A DNA stretch of 7,805 bases, from the NCBI GenBank assembly GCA_009703165.1, contig WLGP01000037.1, positions 1-7,805 of the forward strand. Reading direction: 5' to 3'. Below, one piece after another: positions 1 to 7,397 of this stretch. A model generated the notes under the pieces. That model was not told the origin of the DNA, ran no database searches, and saw nothing but the letters and a program-made list of their open reading frames with translations. The position numbers and the translations under genes were made by a program. The stretch's first letter is position 1. The number at the start of each line of letters is the position of its first letter. The stretch is from Actinomycetota bacterium. GTDB lineage: Bacteria > Actinomycetota > Actinomycetes > Nanopelagicales > Nanopelagicaceae.

Positions 1-132
1 GAGGATTGGATCTTTCGTTAAGGTAATTGCAAGAAGTGGGGCAGCAACTGCCAAAAGACCATCGGCAAGGTTGCTAATAACGCTTGCGCTAAAGAGGCGA
101 TTAAATCCAGGGCCTAAAGAATCAGTCTTCAA
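1..132 (-). CDS. Major facilitator superfamily transporter, N-terminal fragment
   Basis: This is the first 44 codons of a membrane transporter that runs off the left edge. The translation from the proposed start contains [16 protein letters not shown] followed by [19 protein letters not shown]. This is the typical first transmembrane helix and following loop of the EntS-like / 'transmembrane secretion effector' branch of the MFS (family pattern roughly FRRLW-AS-SNLGDG-LPLLA-TRDP). The only start in the open stretch after an in-frame TAG at 144-142 is TTG at 132-130. It is preceded by AGGAA at 143-139 with a 6-nt spacer, which makes the rare start credible. The start overlaps the 3' end of zwf by 11 nt, so the gene is probably translationally coupled to it and belongs to the same operon. 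The substrate cannot be told from this fragment. Family call is fairly sure; function beyond 'exporter-like MFS' is unknown. Confidence 0.75.
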   Translation of the reverse strand, partial: MKTDSLGPGFNRLFSASVISNLADGLLAVAAPLLAITLTKDPIL

Positions 133-1492
133 CTTGAGTTCCTACTGGGTTCCAACCCCCTGGAACCATATCTTGAGCCTCTTCAGGTCCCCACGTTCCT
201 TCGAAGTATGGATGTACGCGAGAAGGTGATTTCAAGATATCTTCAAGAATTTTCCACGAATGCAGAACGGCATCGATACGTGTAAATCTAAAGTGATCCC
301 CCAGCATTGCGGCGCGCAATAGACGCTCGTATGGACCTTGGCGATCGCCAAACTCGGTAACAAACTCCACTGTCAGATCAATCTCTTCAGTAGTTAACTT
401 TGTTCCCGGCTTCTTCGCCAGCAATGAGATATCCACGCCATCTTTTGCACCAAGGCGGAAGCGAACTGCATTTGGGTTGCCGCGGCCAAAGAGTTCGCGA
501 GGTGGCTTCTTAAATTCAACCAATACCTCAAGAACTGTCTCAGGCATCTTCTTGCCGGTGCGCATATAGATAGGAACACCTGCCCAGCGCCAGTTATCGA
601 TAAAGACCTTCATTGCAACAAAGGTCTCGGTATCTGAATTGTCAGCAACGCCATCTTCTTCGAGATAGCCAACATATTGTCCGCGGACTACATCTTCAGC
701 CTTGATATCGCGGATTGCAGAGAGAACTTTGATCTTCTCATTCTGCATATCTTCTGAGCCAATACTGATCGGAGGCTCCATAGTGAGCATCGTTAAGACC
801 TGCAAAATATGGTTCTGCAGGACATCCCGCGTTGCACCTACGCCGTCATAGAACTTTCCACGACCTTCAATTCCAAAACTTTCAGCCATAGTGATCTGAA
901 TATTGGATACGTAGTTGCGGTTCCAGACAGGTTCAAAGAGAGTATTGGCAAAGCGGAAGACTAAGAGATCTTCTACCGCTTCTTTACCGAGGTAGTGATC
1001 GATGCGATAAATCTGATCTTCTGGAAGAACTTGCTTGAGTTCGCTATCGAGTTGGATGGCAGATTCCAGGTCGCGACCAAATGGTTTTTCAACAACAACG
1101 CGAGCCTTTTTGGTAATACCAACGCTAGCTAGCCCTTGAGTGATCTTGGCAAAGTGCTCGGGTGCAATTGCTAGATAGATCACCGGCAACTTAAAGTCCT
1201 TGATCAGTTCGGCAAGCTGCACAAATGTCTCAGGGTTTTCATAATCGCCGACCAAGAGCTGCATCTCATTGAGCAGCTTTCCCAAGACCTTCTCATCAGC
1301 ATCAGGCTTGCGGGCACGAATTGCCGCCTCAACGTTCTCACGGAAAACTTCTTGAGTCCACTTTGAAGATGCAACGCCAAAGATCTCAACATCAAGTTCG
1401 TTGAGCTCTTCGAGGTCATAGAGTGCTGGGAAGAGTTTCTTCTTCGCCAAATCTCCGGTCGCGCCAAATAGAACTAAAGCATCAGCCTTCAT
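122..1492 (-). CDS. zwf: Glucose-6-phosphate 1-dehydrogenase
   Basis: Cytosolic enzyme oxidising glucose 6-phosphate to 6-phosphogluconolactone, the first step of the oxidative pentose phosphate pathway. The 456 residues are complete though slightly short for the family (about 460-510), similar to mycobacterial Zwf1. Seen in order: Rossmann loop [10 protein letters not shown] (10-19), EKPFG (135-139), the substrate/active-site signature RIDHYLGKE (163-171), the catalytic-His segment RDVLQNH (222-228, His228 as base) and RTGKKM (311-316). A gapless alignment from memory with the Leuconostoc enzyme puts Ser42 (GVASSKW) where that enzyme has Arg46 (GTARQ), the residue contacting the NADP 2'-phosphate. 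Strict NADP specificity is therefore doubtful. The ATG at 1492-1490 lies 4 nt after the gnd stop, with AAGG of the gnd tail as a plausible ribosome site. No opcA neighbour is visible. Last complete gene of the pgl-gnd-zwf run, and overlapped by the transporter start. Confidence 0.97.
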   Translation of the reverse strand: MKADALVLFGATGDLAKKKLFPALYDLEELNELDVEIFGVASSKWTQEVFRENVEAAIRARKPDADEKVLGKLLNEMQLLVGDYENPETFVQLAELIKDFKLPVIYLAIAPEHFAKITQGLASVGITKKARVVVEKPFGRDLESAIQLDSELKQVLPEDQIYRIDHYLGKEAVEDLLVFRFANTLFEPVWNRNYVSNIQITMAESFGIEGRGKFYDGVGATRDVLQNHILQVLTMLTMEPPISIGSEDMQNEKIKVLSAIRDIKAEDVVRGQYVGYLEEDGVADNSDTETFVAMKVFIDNWRWAGVPIYMRTGKKMPETVLEVLVEFKKPPRELFGRGNPNAVRFRLGAKDGVDISLLAKKPGTKLTTEEIDLTVEFVTEFGDRQGPYERLLRAAMLGDHFRFTRIDAVLHSWKILEDILKSPSRVHPYFEGTWGPEEAQDMVPGGWNPVGTQVED

Positions 1493-1496
1493 CTAC

Positions 1497-2489
1497 TTAA
1501 GCCTTTTTTGATTCGCTAGAAGGCTTTTCGTTATGGCCACCGAATTTGTAGCGCATTGCGCTCAACACTCGGTTAGCAAATTCATCATTATTGCGTGAGG
1601 CAAATCGTGAATACAAAGATGCGCTCAATACATGGGCTGGAATTCCCGCTTCGATTGCAGCTTGCACTGTCCAACGACCTTCACCGCTATCGCTGACCTG
1701 AGTTGAGTATTCAGTCAGCTCTTCTGATTCAACAAGTGCTTGCGCGGTAAGGTCTAGTAGCCATGACGCGACAACTGAACCACGGCGCCAGACTTCGGTA
1801 ATTGCTGGGATATCTAGATCGTAGGCAGGTGTCATCTCATCTGCTGCCTCAAAGATGGCAAGACCCTCTGCAAAGGCAGCCATCATTCCGTACTCAATTC
1901 CATTATGGATCATCTTTACAAAGTGGCCTGAACCAACAGGACCGCAATGCAGGTATCCATATTCTGCTTGTGCTGGCTCACCGGTACGACCTGGTGTTCG
2001 CTCTGCAGATTCAACTCCTGGACATAATGCTTTAAAGATTGGATCAAGGGATGCAACGACCTTTGTATCGCCACCGATCATCAATGAGTAACCGCGCTCT
2101 AGGCCATAGACGCCACCTGATGTTCCGACATCAACGAAGTTGATTCCTTTTTCAGCAAGTAGCGCTGCATTCTTAAGATCGTTTTTGTAGTAACTATTTC
2201 CGCCATCGATGATGGTGTCGCCCTTTTCAAGGTGGGCAGCCATGGCTGCAATCGTTGAATCAGTTACTGAGGCCGGGACCATAATCCAGATTGTGCGTGG
2301 AGCGCTGAGATTTGCAGCCAGATCTGCCATATCGCTAGCGGCGATTGCACCTTCTGCCGCAAGTGTTGCAACGGCATCTGGGCTTACGTCATAGACGGCT
2401 GAGGTGATTGAGTGACGTGCCAGGCGGCGAACGATATTGGCGCCCATTCTTCCAAGGCCAACCATTCCAAAGTTCACGTTCTGACTCAT
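1497..2489 (-). CDS. gnd: 6-phosphogluconate dehydrogenase, decarboxylating, short form
   Basis: Cytosolic oxidative decarboxylation of 6-phosphogluconate to ribulose 5-phosphate, the third step of the oxidative branch. At 330 aa it is the short-form enzyme (about 300-340 aa, as in Gluconobacter, Bacillus GntZ and M. tuberculosis Gnd2), not the 470-aa form of E. coli. Motifs: dinucleotide loop GLGRMG (11-16), DGGNSYYKND (95-104), GTSGGVYGLERG (122-133), catalytic stretch HFVKMIHNGIEYG (189-201, with Lys192 and Glu199 as expected acid/base residues) and SGEGRWT (268-274). The second Rossmann strand ends AVYDVSP with Asp34; NADP-dependent long forms carry Asn-Arg-Thr there, and Asp normally marks NAD preference. 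I infer NAD use. The ATG at 2489-2487 follows a GAGAGGG purine run (2505-2499) at roughly 9 nt. It lies 55 nt after pgl and 4 nt before zwf, so it is almost certainly co-transcribed and coupled with zwf. Confidence 0.95.
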   Translation of the reverse strand: MSQNVNFGMVGLGRMGANIVRRLARHSITSAVYDVSPDAVATLAAEGAIAASDMADLAANLSAPRTIWIMVPASVTDSTIAAMAAHLEKGDTIIDGGNSYYKNDLKNAALLAEKGINFVDVGTSGGVYGLERGYSLMIGGDTKVVASLDPIFKALCPGVESAERTPGRTGEPAQAEYGYLHCGPVGSGHFVKMIHNGIEYGMMAAFAEGLAIFEAADEMTPAYDLDIPAITEVWRRGSVVASWLLDLTAQALVESEELTEYSTQVSDSGEGRWTVQAAIEAGIPAHVLSASLYSRFASRNNDEFANRVLSAMRYKFGGHNEKPSSESKKA

Positions 2490-2544
2490 CTTCTCTTACC
2501 CTCTCTTCGCGCTACGTGAAGTCTATTCTAAAAATTCCTGCGGA

Positions 2545-3273
2545 TTACTCAGTGAAAAAGGCGTCGGTATCAACAATCAGGCGTGTGTGATCAACGGCTC
2601 GTACATAACTGGCCGGTATTGAGAGATCTCCTTCGATGATCTTTGTCACCGCTTCTGCCTTGGCTGCTCCAGCTGCGATGATCCAGATAAGTGTTGAAGC
2701 ATTGATCATCGACATCGTAAATGTAGCGCGCACTGCAGGTGGCTTTGGCGAATCGGTAATTGCAATCACTTTTTCCAAGCGATCAATCTGTGCTGCTCCT
2801 GGAAAGAGGGAAGCAACATGTCCATCTGGTCCTAGTCCAAGGATGGTCAGATCCATAAAGGTCTCACCTAATTGTGCGTTGTAATCTGCAACAGCTTCAT
2901 CGATAGTTGAAGCTTCGTTAGTCGCCTTGAGATAGTGAACAGTGATTGTTGGGTGCTTAAGAAAACTACTTACCGGAGCGCTATTTTGCTCTGCGCTATC
3001 GCGCTCAACAAATCTCTCATCACTCCACCAGATGTGAAGGCCTTGAAAGAGTTCGGGGTGTGCGTTGCAGCGCTCGACCAGTCCTTGATTGAGCTCAGTT
3101 CCTAATGTGCCTCCGGTCAGGGCGAGATGGAAAATTCCATTAACGCGAAGTCCTACTTCGATTACCTCAATGAGCTGGGCCAGAACCTCTGTGGAGAGTT
3201 CGTCAGAATCTGCGTAGAGCGTCAGATCGAGATCGTCGTCAAAATCGTCAAGATCGTCAAGATCGTCGGCCAT
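2545..3273 (-). CDS. pgl: 6-phosphogluconolactonase
   Basis: Hydrolyses 6-phosphogluconolactone to 6-phosphogluconate in the cytosol, linking zwf and gnd products. With the chosen ATG (3273-3271) the protein has 242 residues, normal for the DevB/Pgl family. Motifs numbered from that ATG: LTGGTLG (52-58, phosphate-site loop), WWSDERFV (82-89), LGLGPDGHVASLFPG (145-159, containing the GPDGH catalytic signature) and SPKPPAVRATFTMSMINAS (175-193). A longer reading from TTG at 3297 adds MWPWDTGH, which lacks family resemblance and a ribosome site; I prefer the ATG, although its own site (GGGA about 10 nt upstream) is weak. Odd feature: residues 3-16 are a low-complexity acidic run (10 Asp in 14) encoded by a 9-bp tandem repeat. 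It lies 39 nt downstream of the LuxR-type regulator and 55 nt upstream of gnd. Confidence 0.93.
   Translation of the reverse strand: MADDLDDLDDFDDDLDLTLYADSDELSTEVLAQLIEVIEVGLRVNGIFHLALTGGTLGTELNQGLVERCNAHPELFQGLHIWWSDERFVERDSAEQNSAPVSSFLKHPTITVHYLKATNEASTIDEAVADYNAQLGETFMDLTILGLGPDGHVASLFPGAAQIDRLEKVIAITDSPKPPAVRATFTMSMINASTLIWIIAAGAAKAEAVTKIIEGDLSIPASYVRAVDHTRLIVDTDAFFTE
3232..3268. repeat. 9-bp tandem repeat encoding an acidic tract in Pgl
   Basis: The plus strand reads ATCGTCAAG units in tandem at 3244-3252 and 3253-3261, a diverged third unit at 3262-3270, and a related degenerate stretch before them from about 3232. On the coding (minus) strand this gives the repeating Asp-Asp-Leu / Asp-Asp-Phe pattern at the Pgl N-terminus. 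Units are in phase with codons, so copy-number change by slippage would add or remove three residues without a frameshift. Confidence 0.8.
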
Positions 3274-3312
3274 GTGCCCAGTATCCCATGGCCACAAGGG
3301 CTACTTACAAAT

Positions 3313-5922
3313 CTAGATGAGACCGAGAGTCTTCGCCTTCTCAACGGCTTGATCACGACCGTCTACTGCCATTTTCCTGTAGATATTCTTCAAGTGAGTC
3401 TTCATCGTGTTATGAGAGATGTGCAGACTTGCTCCGATTGATGTGATTGGTTTTCCTGAATCAAGATGTCTGACAATCTCAATCTCACGTTTGGTGAGAG
3501 TTAGGTGCTCCCCTTTGGCTGAATCGATCTCTTGCATTCTGGCGGCCACCTTTCTCGATATCTCTTCGTTGTAAAAAGTCGGGGTTCTGCTGGCAACTTT
3601 GTGAAAGAGCGGATAAAGCTCCATCTGGCGAATAAAGACTGCTTTTGCTCCAACTTCAGAACCAATTTTTAGCGCGTGAGTTAAATGTGTAAGTGCAAGC
3701 TCTTCATCGGTCTCGTAGGCATGAACGGTTGCAGAGAGATGCTTGTAAATTCGTTGGCGAGGAGTCCGCTCAGGCAGATCTTCGCCGTTAGATGGGTTCC
3801 ACTCTTTACCTTCGGCACGAAGAATGTGAAGTCTTATCAATTCTGTGGTGCGACCTGGGAGAGAGCTCTCGATGAGAAGTTTCATCTTCTCAAGGTCACC
3901 GGAAATTAACTGCATGACAAGTTCGCCGCGGTCAAGGATGGAGTCCAGCTGATTCTTCACATGTATCAGTGACACCTTTTCGCGCGCAGCACGAAGCATT
4001 TCTACGGACCGCGCTTTATCACCTCTCTGTGCCAGAGAGACCGAGGTAAATGAGGCCGCGGAGCAGTACCAGACCCACTGCTGATTTCTTGACGCACTAT
4101 CTATAACGTCGTGAAAGATCTCATAGGCTCTATCGATTTCGGTAAATTCATAATGACAGCGGGCAAAGATGTATTTGATATCAAGGGGCGCCTGAAACGA
4201 TGCCATTTCAAGGCTCTCACTTAAGGACAAGGCCATGCGAGATGATTCAAAGGCCTCTTGATAATAAGACTGTTGATAGGCGCAGAGCGCTCTAATCGCT
4301 AATTGATGAACATGGCCCAAAGATGAGAATTTTCTTGCAAGGAGATTCTTCGCCTGGAGATCGATCTCTTCGAGCTTTTCTACATTATCTGTAACAAAGT
4401 AGTAACCAGCAAGGCGACGCAGAACAAAGAGAGAATCTGTGAAATCTGAATCTGCTGCGTATTCATCTTCTTTAGAAGCAGCTGCAGCGATAGCCTCGAT
4501 ATCTGCAAACTGGCCATGTGAGAAGTTAAGAGCGATTTCAATCAGCGACGAAAATCTCTCCATGAAAGTCTCGAGGGCAGTTCCTCGTGATTGTAGGCGC
4601 ATACTTGCATTGAGTGCTTCGACTTTATTCAATGAAAGGTTTGCAAGATGGCCGGCAATTTCTACAGTCTGGCGCTGTAGTTGACCTTCAACACTCTCAT
4701 CTCCTGCATATTTTGCCCAGCGTAATAGTTCATCTCCGCGCCCGGAGATGGCGAAGATTCGAGCGGCATCTCGGAAGAGTTTTTCAAATCTTTGATGATC
4801 CTGAGATAAGAATGCATGCTCCATGGCATGGGTGGTATCAAGATTTTCTTCAAAATAGTGAGAAATCGCTCGGTGAGTTTCCTTAAGTAGATTTTCATCT
4901 CTGGAAAGCTCTAGATAGAGAAACTCTCTGATCAAACTGTGAATTCTGTAAGTTGGTATCTCCTCGACGCTCTTTGACAAAAGGGCGCCTTCAAATGCCA
5001 GCGAGTCGATCTCATGTTGAGAAAATCTCTTACCCAGAATTTGTTGCGCCAGTTCGCTAGTAAATTCAGGCAAGGCAGATAATGGAGCCAAGAGAGACTT
5101 CTCGCGCTCAGAAAGGCCTCGCACGATCTCATCAACGATAAAGCGCAGAGGTTCGATTGAGTTGGCAATAGCTTCAGCCGATGCGGTGAATTTCTCACCT
5201 TTGGAGAGGCCTCGAGCAATTAACTGAACAGCGGCGGGCCAACCTTGTGCGCTCTCTAGAATCTTAGTGACATCCTCAGTCACTGGCGATAATCCATTGA
5301 GTGATGCAACTTGTGCAACCTCATCGCTTGTGAACTTCAATTCAGATGGACCGATTACCTGTAAATTTCCTGCCAATGCTAAATCGGTGACAGATGTTTC
5401 CGCAGTGAATCGGCGTATGTGAACAAAATGCAAATTTCTTGGAAGTGAATTTATAACTTGATTAGCTGTCGCAAAGTCAACCGCCGCGCTAGTTCGCCGA
5501 TTGTCGACGATAAAGATATATTCACCCTTGCGAGATGCCAGCTCGTTACTGAACTTCGCGAGTAGTTCCATCGGGTTGATTGCAATCTCAGCGCAAAACC
5601 AAGGCGCAAAATCTGGGATCACATTGCGAACGGCCTGAATGAGATGAGCGTTAAATTGTGCTGGCGAATCTTCTTCCAGCATCGTGTACCAAAACGTTCG
5701 CCCAGAATTTCGTTGAGCGATCTCAGTGGCAAGAGATGTCTTTCCGTATCCGATAGGACCGGTTATTAACGTGGTCCCCGGGCCTTGCACCTTTACCGAT
5801 TCGACAAGTGAAGAGCGAGCAAGAAAGTTGGCTGGAAGAAGGGGTGGCAGAGTTCTGGAGAGGGTGACCCCCTCGAGGATTGGTTGCGGGGAGATATCAC
5901 CCGCGCTCTTCTTTGTAGCCAC
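3313..5922 (-). CDS. MalT-like (LAL family) ATP-binding LuxR-type transcriptional regulator
   Basis: Large DNA-binding regulator of the STAND ATPase / LAL type, 869 aa, in the usual 800-950 range. N-terminal segment PPLLPANFLARSSLVE (26-41) matches the lead-in of MalT-like NTPase domains. Walker A is GPIGYGKTS (55-63). The Walker B-like strand YIFIVDNRR (135-143) has Asp140 followed by Asn, where the family normally has a second Asp. The usual sensor-type SR-PP segment is replaced by FVHIRRFTAE (166-175). QGWPAAVQLIARGL (226-239) and YRIHSLIREFLYLEL (325-339) match the conserved GWPA and H-L-REFL blocks. Residues about 345-800 are a helical, TPR-like region that in MalT binds the inducer. The LuxR HTH spans about 807-869 (LTKREIEIV, then SHNTMKTHLKNIYRKM). 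The start is GTG at 5922-5920 without a Shine-Dalgarno; no other usable start precedes the conserved lead-in. It sits directly upstream of pgl-gnd-zwf, so sugar-phosphate regulation is a reasonable guess; the ligand is unknown. Confidence 0.9.
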   Translation of the reverse strand: MATKKSAGDISPQPILEGVTLSRTLPPLLPANFLARSSLVESVKVQGPGTTLITGPIGYGKTSLATEIAQRNSGRTFWYTMLEEDSPAQFNAHLIQAVRNVIPDFAPWFCAEIAINPMELLAKFSNELASRKGEYIFIVDNRRTSAAVDFATANQVINSLPRNLHFVHIRRFTAETSVTDLALAGNLQVIGPSELKFTSDEVAQVASLNGLSPVTEDVTKILESAQGWPAAVQLIARGLSKGEKFTASAEAIANSIEPLRFIVDEIVRGLSEREKSLLAPLSALPEFTSELAQQILGKRFSQHEIDSLAFEGALLSKSVEEIPTYRIHSLIREFLYLELSRDENLLKETHRAISHYFEENLDTTHAMEHAFLSQDHQRFEKLFRDAARIFAISGRGDELLRWAKYAGDESVEGQLQRQTVEIAGHLANLSLNKVEALNASMRLQSRGTALETFMERFSSLIEIALNFSHGQFADIEAIAAAASKEDEYAADSDFTDSLFVLRRLAGYYFVTDNVEKLEEIDLQAKNLLARKFSSLGHVHQLAIRALCAYQQSYYQEAFESSRMALSLSESLEMASFQAPLDIKYIFARCHYEFTEIDRAYEIFHDVIDSASRNQQWVWYCSAASFTSVSLAQRGDKARSVEMLRAAREKVSLIHVKNQLDSILDRGELVMQLISGDLEKMKLLIESSLPGRTTELIRLHILRAEGKEWNPSNGEDLPERTPRQRIYKHLSATVHAYETDEELALTHLTHALKIGSEVGAKAVFIRQMELYPLFHKVASRTPTFYNEEISRKVAARMQEIDSAKGEHLTLTKREIEIVRHLDSGKPITSIGASLHISHNTMKTHLKNIYRKMAVDGRDQAVEKAKTLGLI

Positions 5923-5999
5923 GCCTAAGGGTGACTTAAAAACAGGGGTGAGGAAAGGTCAGGGTGAGCGTTTTAGGGGTGAGACGAGGGTGATTTAAA
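5923..5999. promoter_or_regulatory. Array of five GGGTGA direct repeats between gabT and the MalT-like regulator
   Basis: On the plus strand GGGTGA occurs at 5929, 5946, 5962, 5977 and 5988, all in one orientation, with start-to-start distances of 17, 16, 15 and 11 nt. The outermost copies extend to a shared 12-mer, GGGTGAYTTAAA (5929-5940 and 5988-5999); the last overlaps the gabT stop codon. The region fills the whole 72-nt gap before the regulator's GTG. Repeated directly oriented G-rich boxes are how MalT-type activators bind (the E. coli box, from memory, is GGGGAKGAGG; here 5945-5953 reads GGGGTGAGG). I infer an operator, possibly autoregulatory. A further GGGTGA lies at 5862-5867 and a reversed copy at 5897-5902 inside the gene. 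I see no clear -10/-35 pair and no terminator hairpin in the gap. Confidence 0.5.
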
Positions 6000-7347
6000 G
6001 AGAGGCGAAAGCTTCATCGAGAACACCGAGGGCATCCTTGAGGAGCTCATCGCTGATCACAAGCGGTGGCAAGAAGCGAATGACGTTGCCATATGTTCCT
6101 GCAGTCAAGATCAGCACTCCGCGTGCTTGGCAATACTTAATAACAGTTGCCATCGCAGCAGGATTTGGATCTTTACTTCCGGCAACGACGATCTCAATCG
6201 CCTGCATCGCACCGCGACCGCGAACTTCACCGATCACTGAATACTTTGCTGCCATTGCAGTCAATGAGTCATGAAGAATCTTTCCGATTTCGCGTGCGCG
6301 ATCAACAAGCTTTTCTTCGCGGATAGCCTGCATTGCGCCAAGGGCTGCAGCACATGCAATCGGGTTTCCACCATAGGTTCCACCGAGTCCGCCGACGTGT
6401 GATGAATCCATAATTTCAGCGCGTGCAGTTACTGCAGCAAGTGGGAGACCGCCTGCAATTCCCTTAGCGGTCACGATCATATCTGGAACAACGTTTTCAT
6501 CCTCAACTGCAAAGTAATTTCCAGTGCGCGCAAAACCTGTCTGCACTTCATCTGCGATAAAGACGATGCCGTGCTTTGTTGCATATTCGCTCAACCCTGG
6601 AAGGAATCCCTTAGGCGGAACGATAAATCCACCTTCGCCTTGAATTGGTTCAATGATGATCGCTGCAACTCGATCTGCACCGATCTCTTTCTCAATCTTA
6701 TGTGTGACATCTGCGAGCGCATCGGCTGCCATTGTTGCTGCATTGCCTTCATAGCGATATGGATACGGCATAGGCATGCGATAGATCTCGTTTGCAAAAG
6801 GACCGAAGCCATCCTTGTATGGCATGTTCTTTGCGGTAAGTGCCATCGTTAAGTTGGTGCGGCCGTGATAGGCATGTTCAAAGACAACAATCGCCTGACG
6901 CTTTGTGTAATGGCGAGCAATCTTGATCGCATTCTCAACAGCCTCTGCACCAGAGTTCTGCAGAAGAGACTTCTTCTTAAATGTTCCAGGAGTTAATTCG
7001 TTAAGAGCTTCACAGACTTCGATATATCCAAGGTATGGAGCGGTGGTGAAGTTGGTATGGGTAAATGCCTGAACAGCCTCAGTCACGCGCGATACAACGG
7101 CAGGATTTGCATTACCTACGTTGACTACGCCGATACCTGAACCAAGATCGATAATGCGGTTGCCATCAAGATCTTCCATGATCGCACCCTCTGCGCGGGT
7201 GATAATTGCTGGAAATGCCATTCCAAGACCGGCAGAGACAGCTTCTTTACGTCGAGCAATCACTTGGGCCGATAGTGGGCCTGGAATCTCGGTAGCAATA
7301 TGACGAGATTGCGGAAGCGGATTCTGTGCATGAGCCCTTGTTGTCAT
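5995..7347 (-). CDS. gabT: 4-aminobutyrate aminotransferase (class III PLP aminotransferase)
   Basis: Cytosolic PLP enzyme that transfers the amino group of 4-aminobutyrate (often also 5-aminovalerate) to 2-oxoglutarate, giving succinate semialdehyde and glutamate. The 450 residues match actinobacterial GabT end to end. Seen: TEIPGPLSAQVIARRKEAV (19-37), IDLGSGIGVVNVGNANP (66-82), the phosphate-cup segment NSGAEAVENAIKIAR (131-145), HAYHGRT (158-164), EPIQGEGG (233-240), IADEVQTGFARTG (264-276, Asp266 contacting the PLP ring nitrogen) and TAKGIAGGLPLA (293-304, Lys295 forming the Schiff base). GGTYGGNP (322-329) is the second phosphate contact. The ATG at 7347-7345 has no purine-rich ribosome site, but a TATGAT hexamer lies 6 nt upstream, which fits a leaderless message. 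It is divergent from a decarboxylase gene, suggesting use in diamine or amino-acid breakdown; the true substrate could be 5-aminovalerate or another omega-amino acid. Confidence 0.92.
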   Translation of the reverse strand: MTTRAHAQNPLPQSRHIATEIPGPLSAQVIARRKEAVSAGLGMAFPAIITRAEGAIMEDLDGNRIIDLGSGIGVVNVGNANPAVVSRVTEAVQAFTHTNFTTAPYLGYIEVCEALNELTPGTFKKKSLLQNSGAEAVENAIKIARHYTKRQAIVVFEHAYHGRTNLTMALTAKNMPYKDGFGPFANEIYRMPMPYPYRYEGNAATMAADALADVTHKIEKEIGADRVAAIIIEPIQGEGGFIVPPKGFLPGLSEYATKHGIVFIADEVQTGFARTGNYFAVEDENVVPDMIVTAKGIAGGLPLAAVTARAEIMDSSHVGGLGGTYGGNPIACAAALGAMQAIREEKLVDRAREIGKILHDSLTAMAAKYSVIGEVRGRGAMQAIEIVVAGSKDPNPAAMATVIKYCQARGVLILTAGTYGNVIRFLPPLVISDELLKDALGVLDEAFASL

Positions 7348-7353
7348 GGGTAA

Positions 7354-7359
7354 ATCATA
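7354..7359 (-). promoter_or_regulatory. -10 element of a probable leaderless gabT promoter
   Basis: The minus strand reads TATGAT followed by TTACCC and the gabT ATG. One mismatch from TATAAT and a 6-nt gap to the start codon place the transcription start at or next to the A of ATG, the arrangement seen in leaderless actinobacterial genes. No convincing -35 hexamer lies 16-19 nt upstream. Confidence 0.6.
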
Positions 7360-7391
7360 GAGCCTTGGGGAATCTAGGCCGTCCGAGAAGT

Positions 7392-7397
7392 TAGGCT
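7392..7397 (+). promoter_or_regulatory. Possible -10 element of the decarboxylase gene
   Basis: TAGGCT fits the loose actinobacterial TANNNT pattern and ends 7 nt before the decarboxylase ATG at 7405, so a leaderless start is possible. There is no well-placed Shine-Dalgarno; an AGAAG at 7386-7390 is too distant. The hexamer is weak and no good -35 is seen at normal spacing, so this is only a candidate. Confidence 0.3.

Noticed and set aside
2490..2544. Possible internal promoter in the pgl-gnd gap (TAGAAT on the minus strand at 2530-2525)
   Set aside because: The hexamer fits TANNNT but no -35 partner is visible at normal spacing and an AT-rich gap can give this by chance; operon read-through explains gnd expression.
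3274..3297. TTG start giving Pgl eight extra residues (MWPWDTGH)
   Set aside because: No Shine-Dalgarno before the TTG and the extra residues do not look like the family; the ATG at 3273 gives a normal length. The TTG start is not fully excluded.
3127..3441. Plus-strand open frame with a Val-Lys-Ile repeat opposite pgl and the end of the regulator
   Set aside because: The repeat is the complement of the Asp-rich pgl repeat, the frame runs across the pgl start and regulator end, and both minus-strand genes have clear family motifs. It is a shadow.
5923..5994. Rho-independent terminator after gabT
   Set aside because: The repeats are direct, not inverted, and I find no GC-rich hairpin followed by a T run in either direction.
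5726..5998. Plus-strand open frame covering the GGGTGA array and the Walker A region
   Set aside because: It lies opposite the conserved N-terminus of the regulator, has no recognisable domain, and its tail simply translates the repeat array.
6571..6852. Open frames on both strands inside gabT (6571-6852 plus, 6591-6812 minus)
   Set aside because: They are out of frame with the well-conserved GabT core and show no domain of their own.
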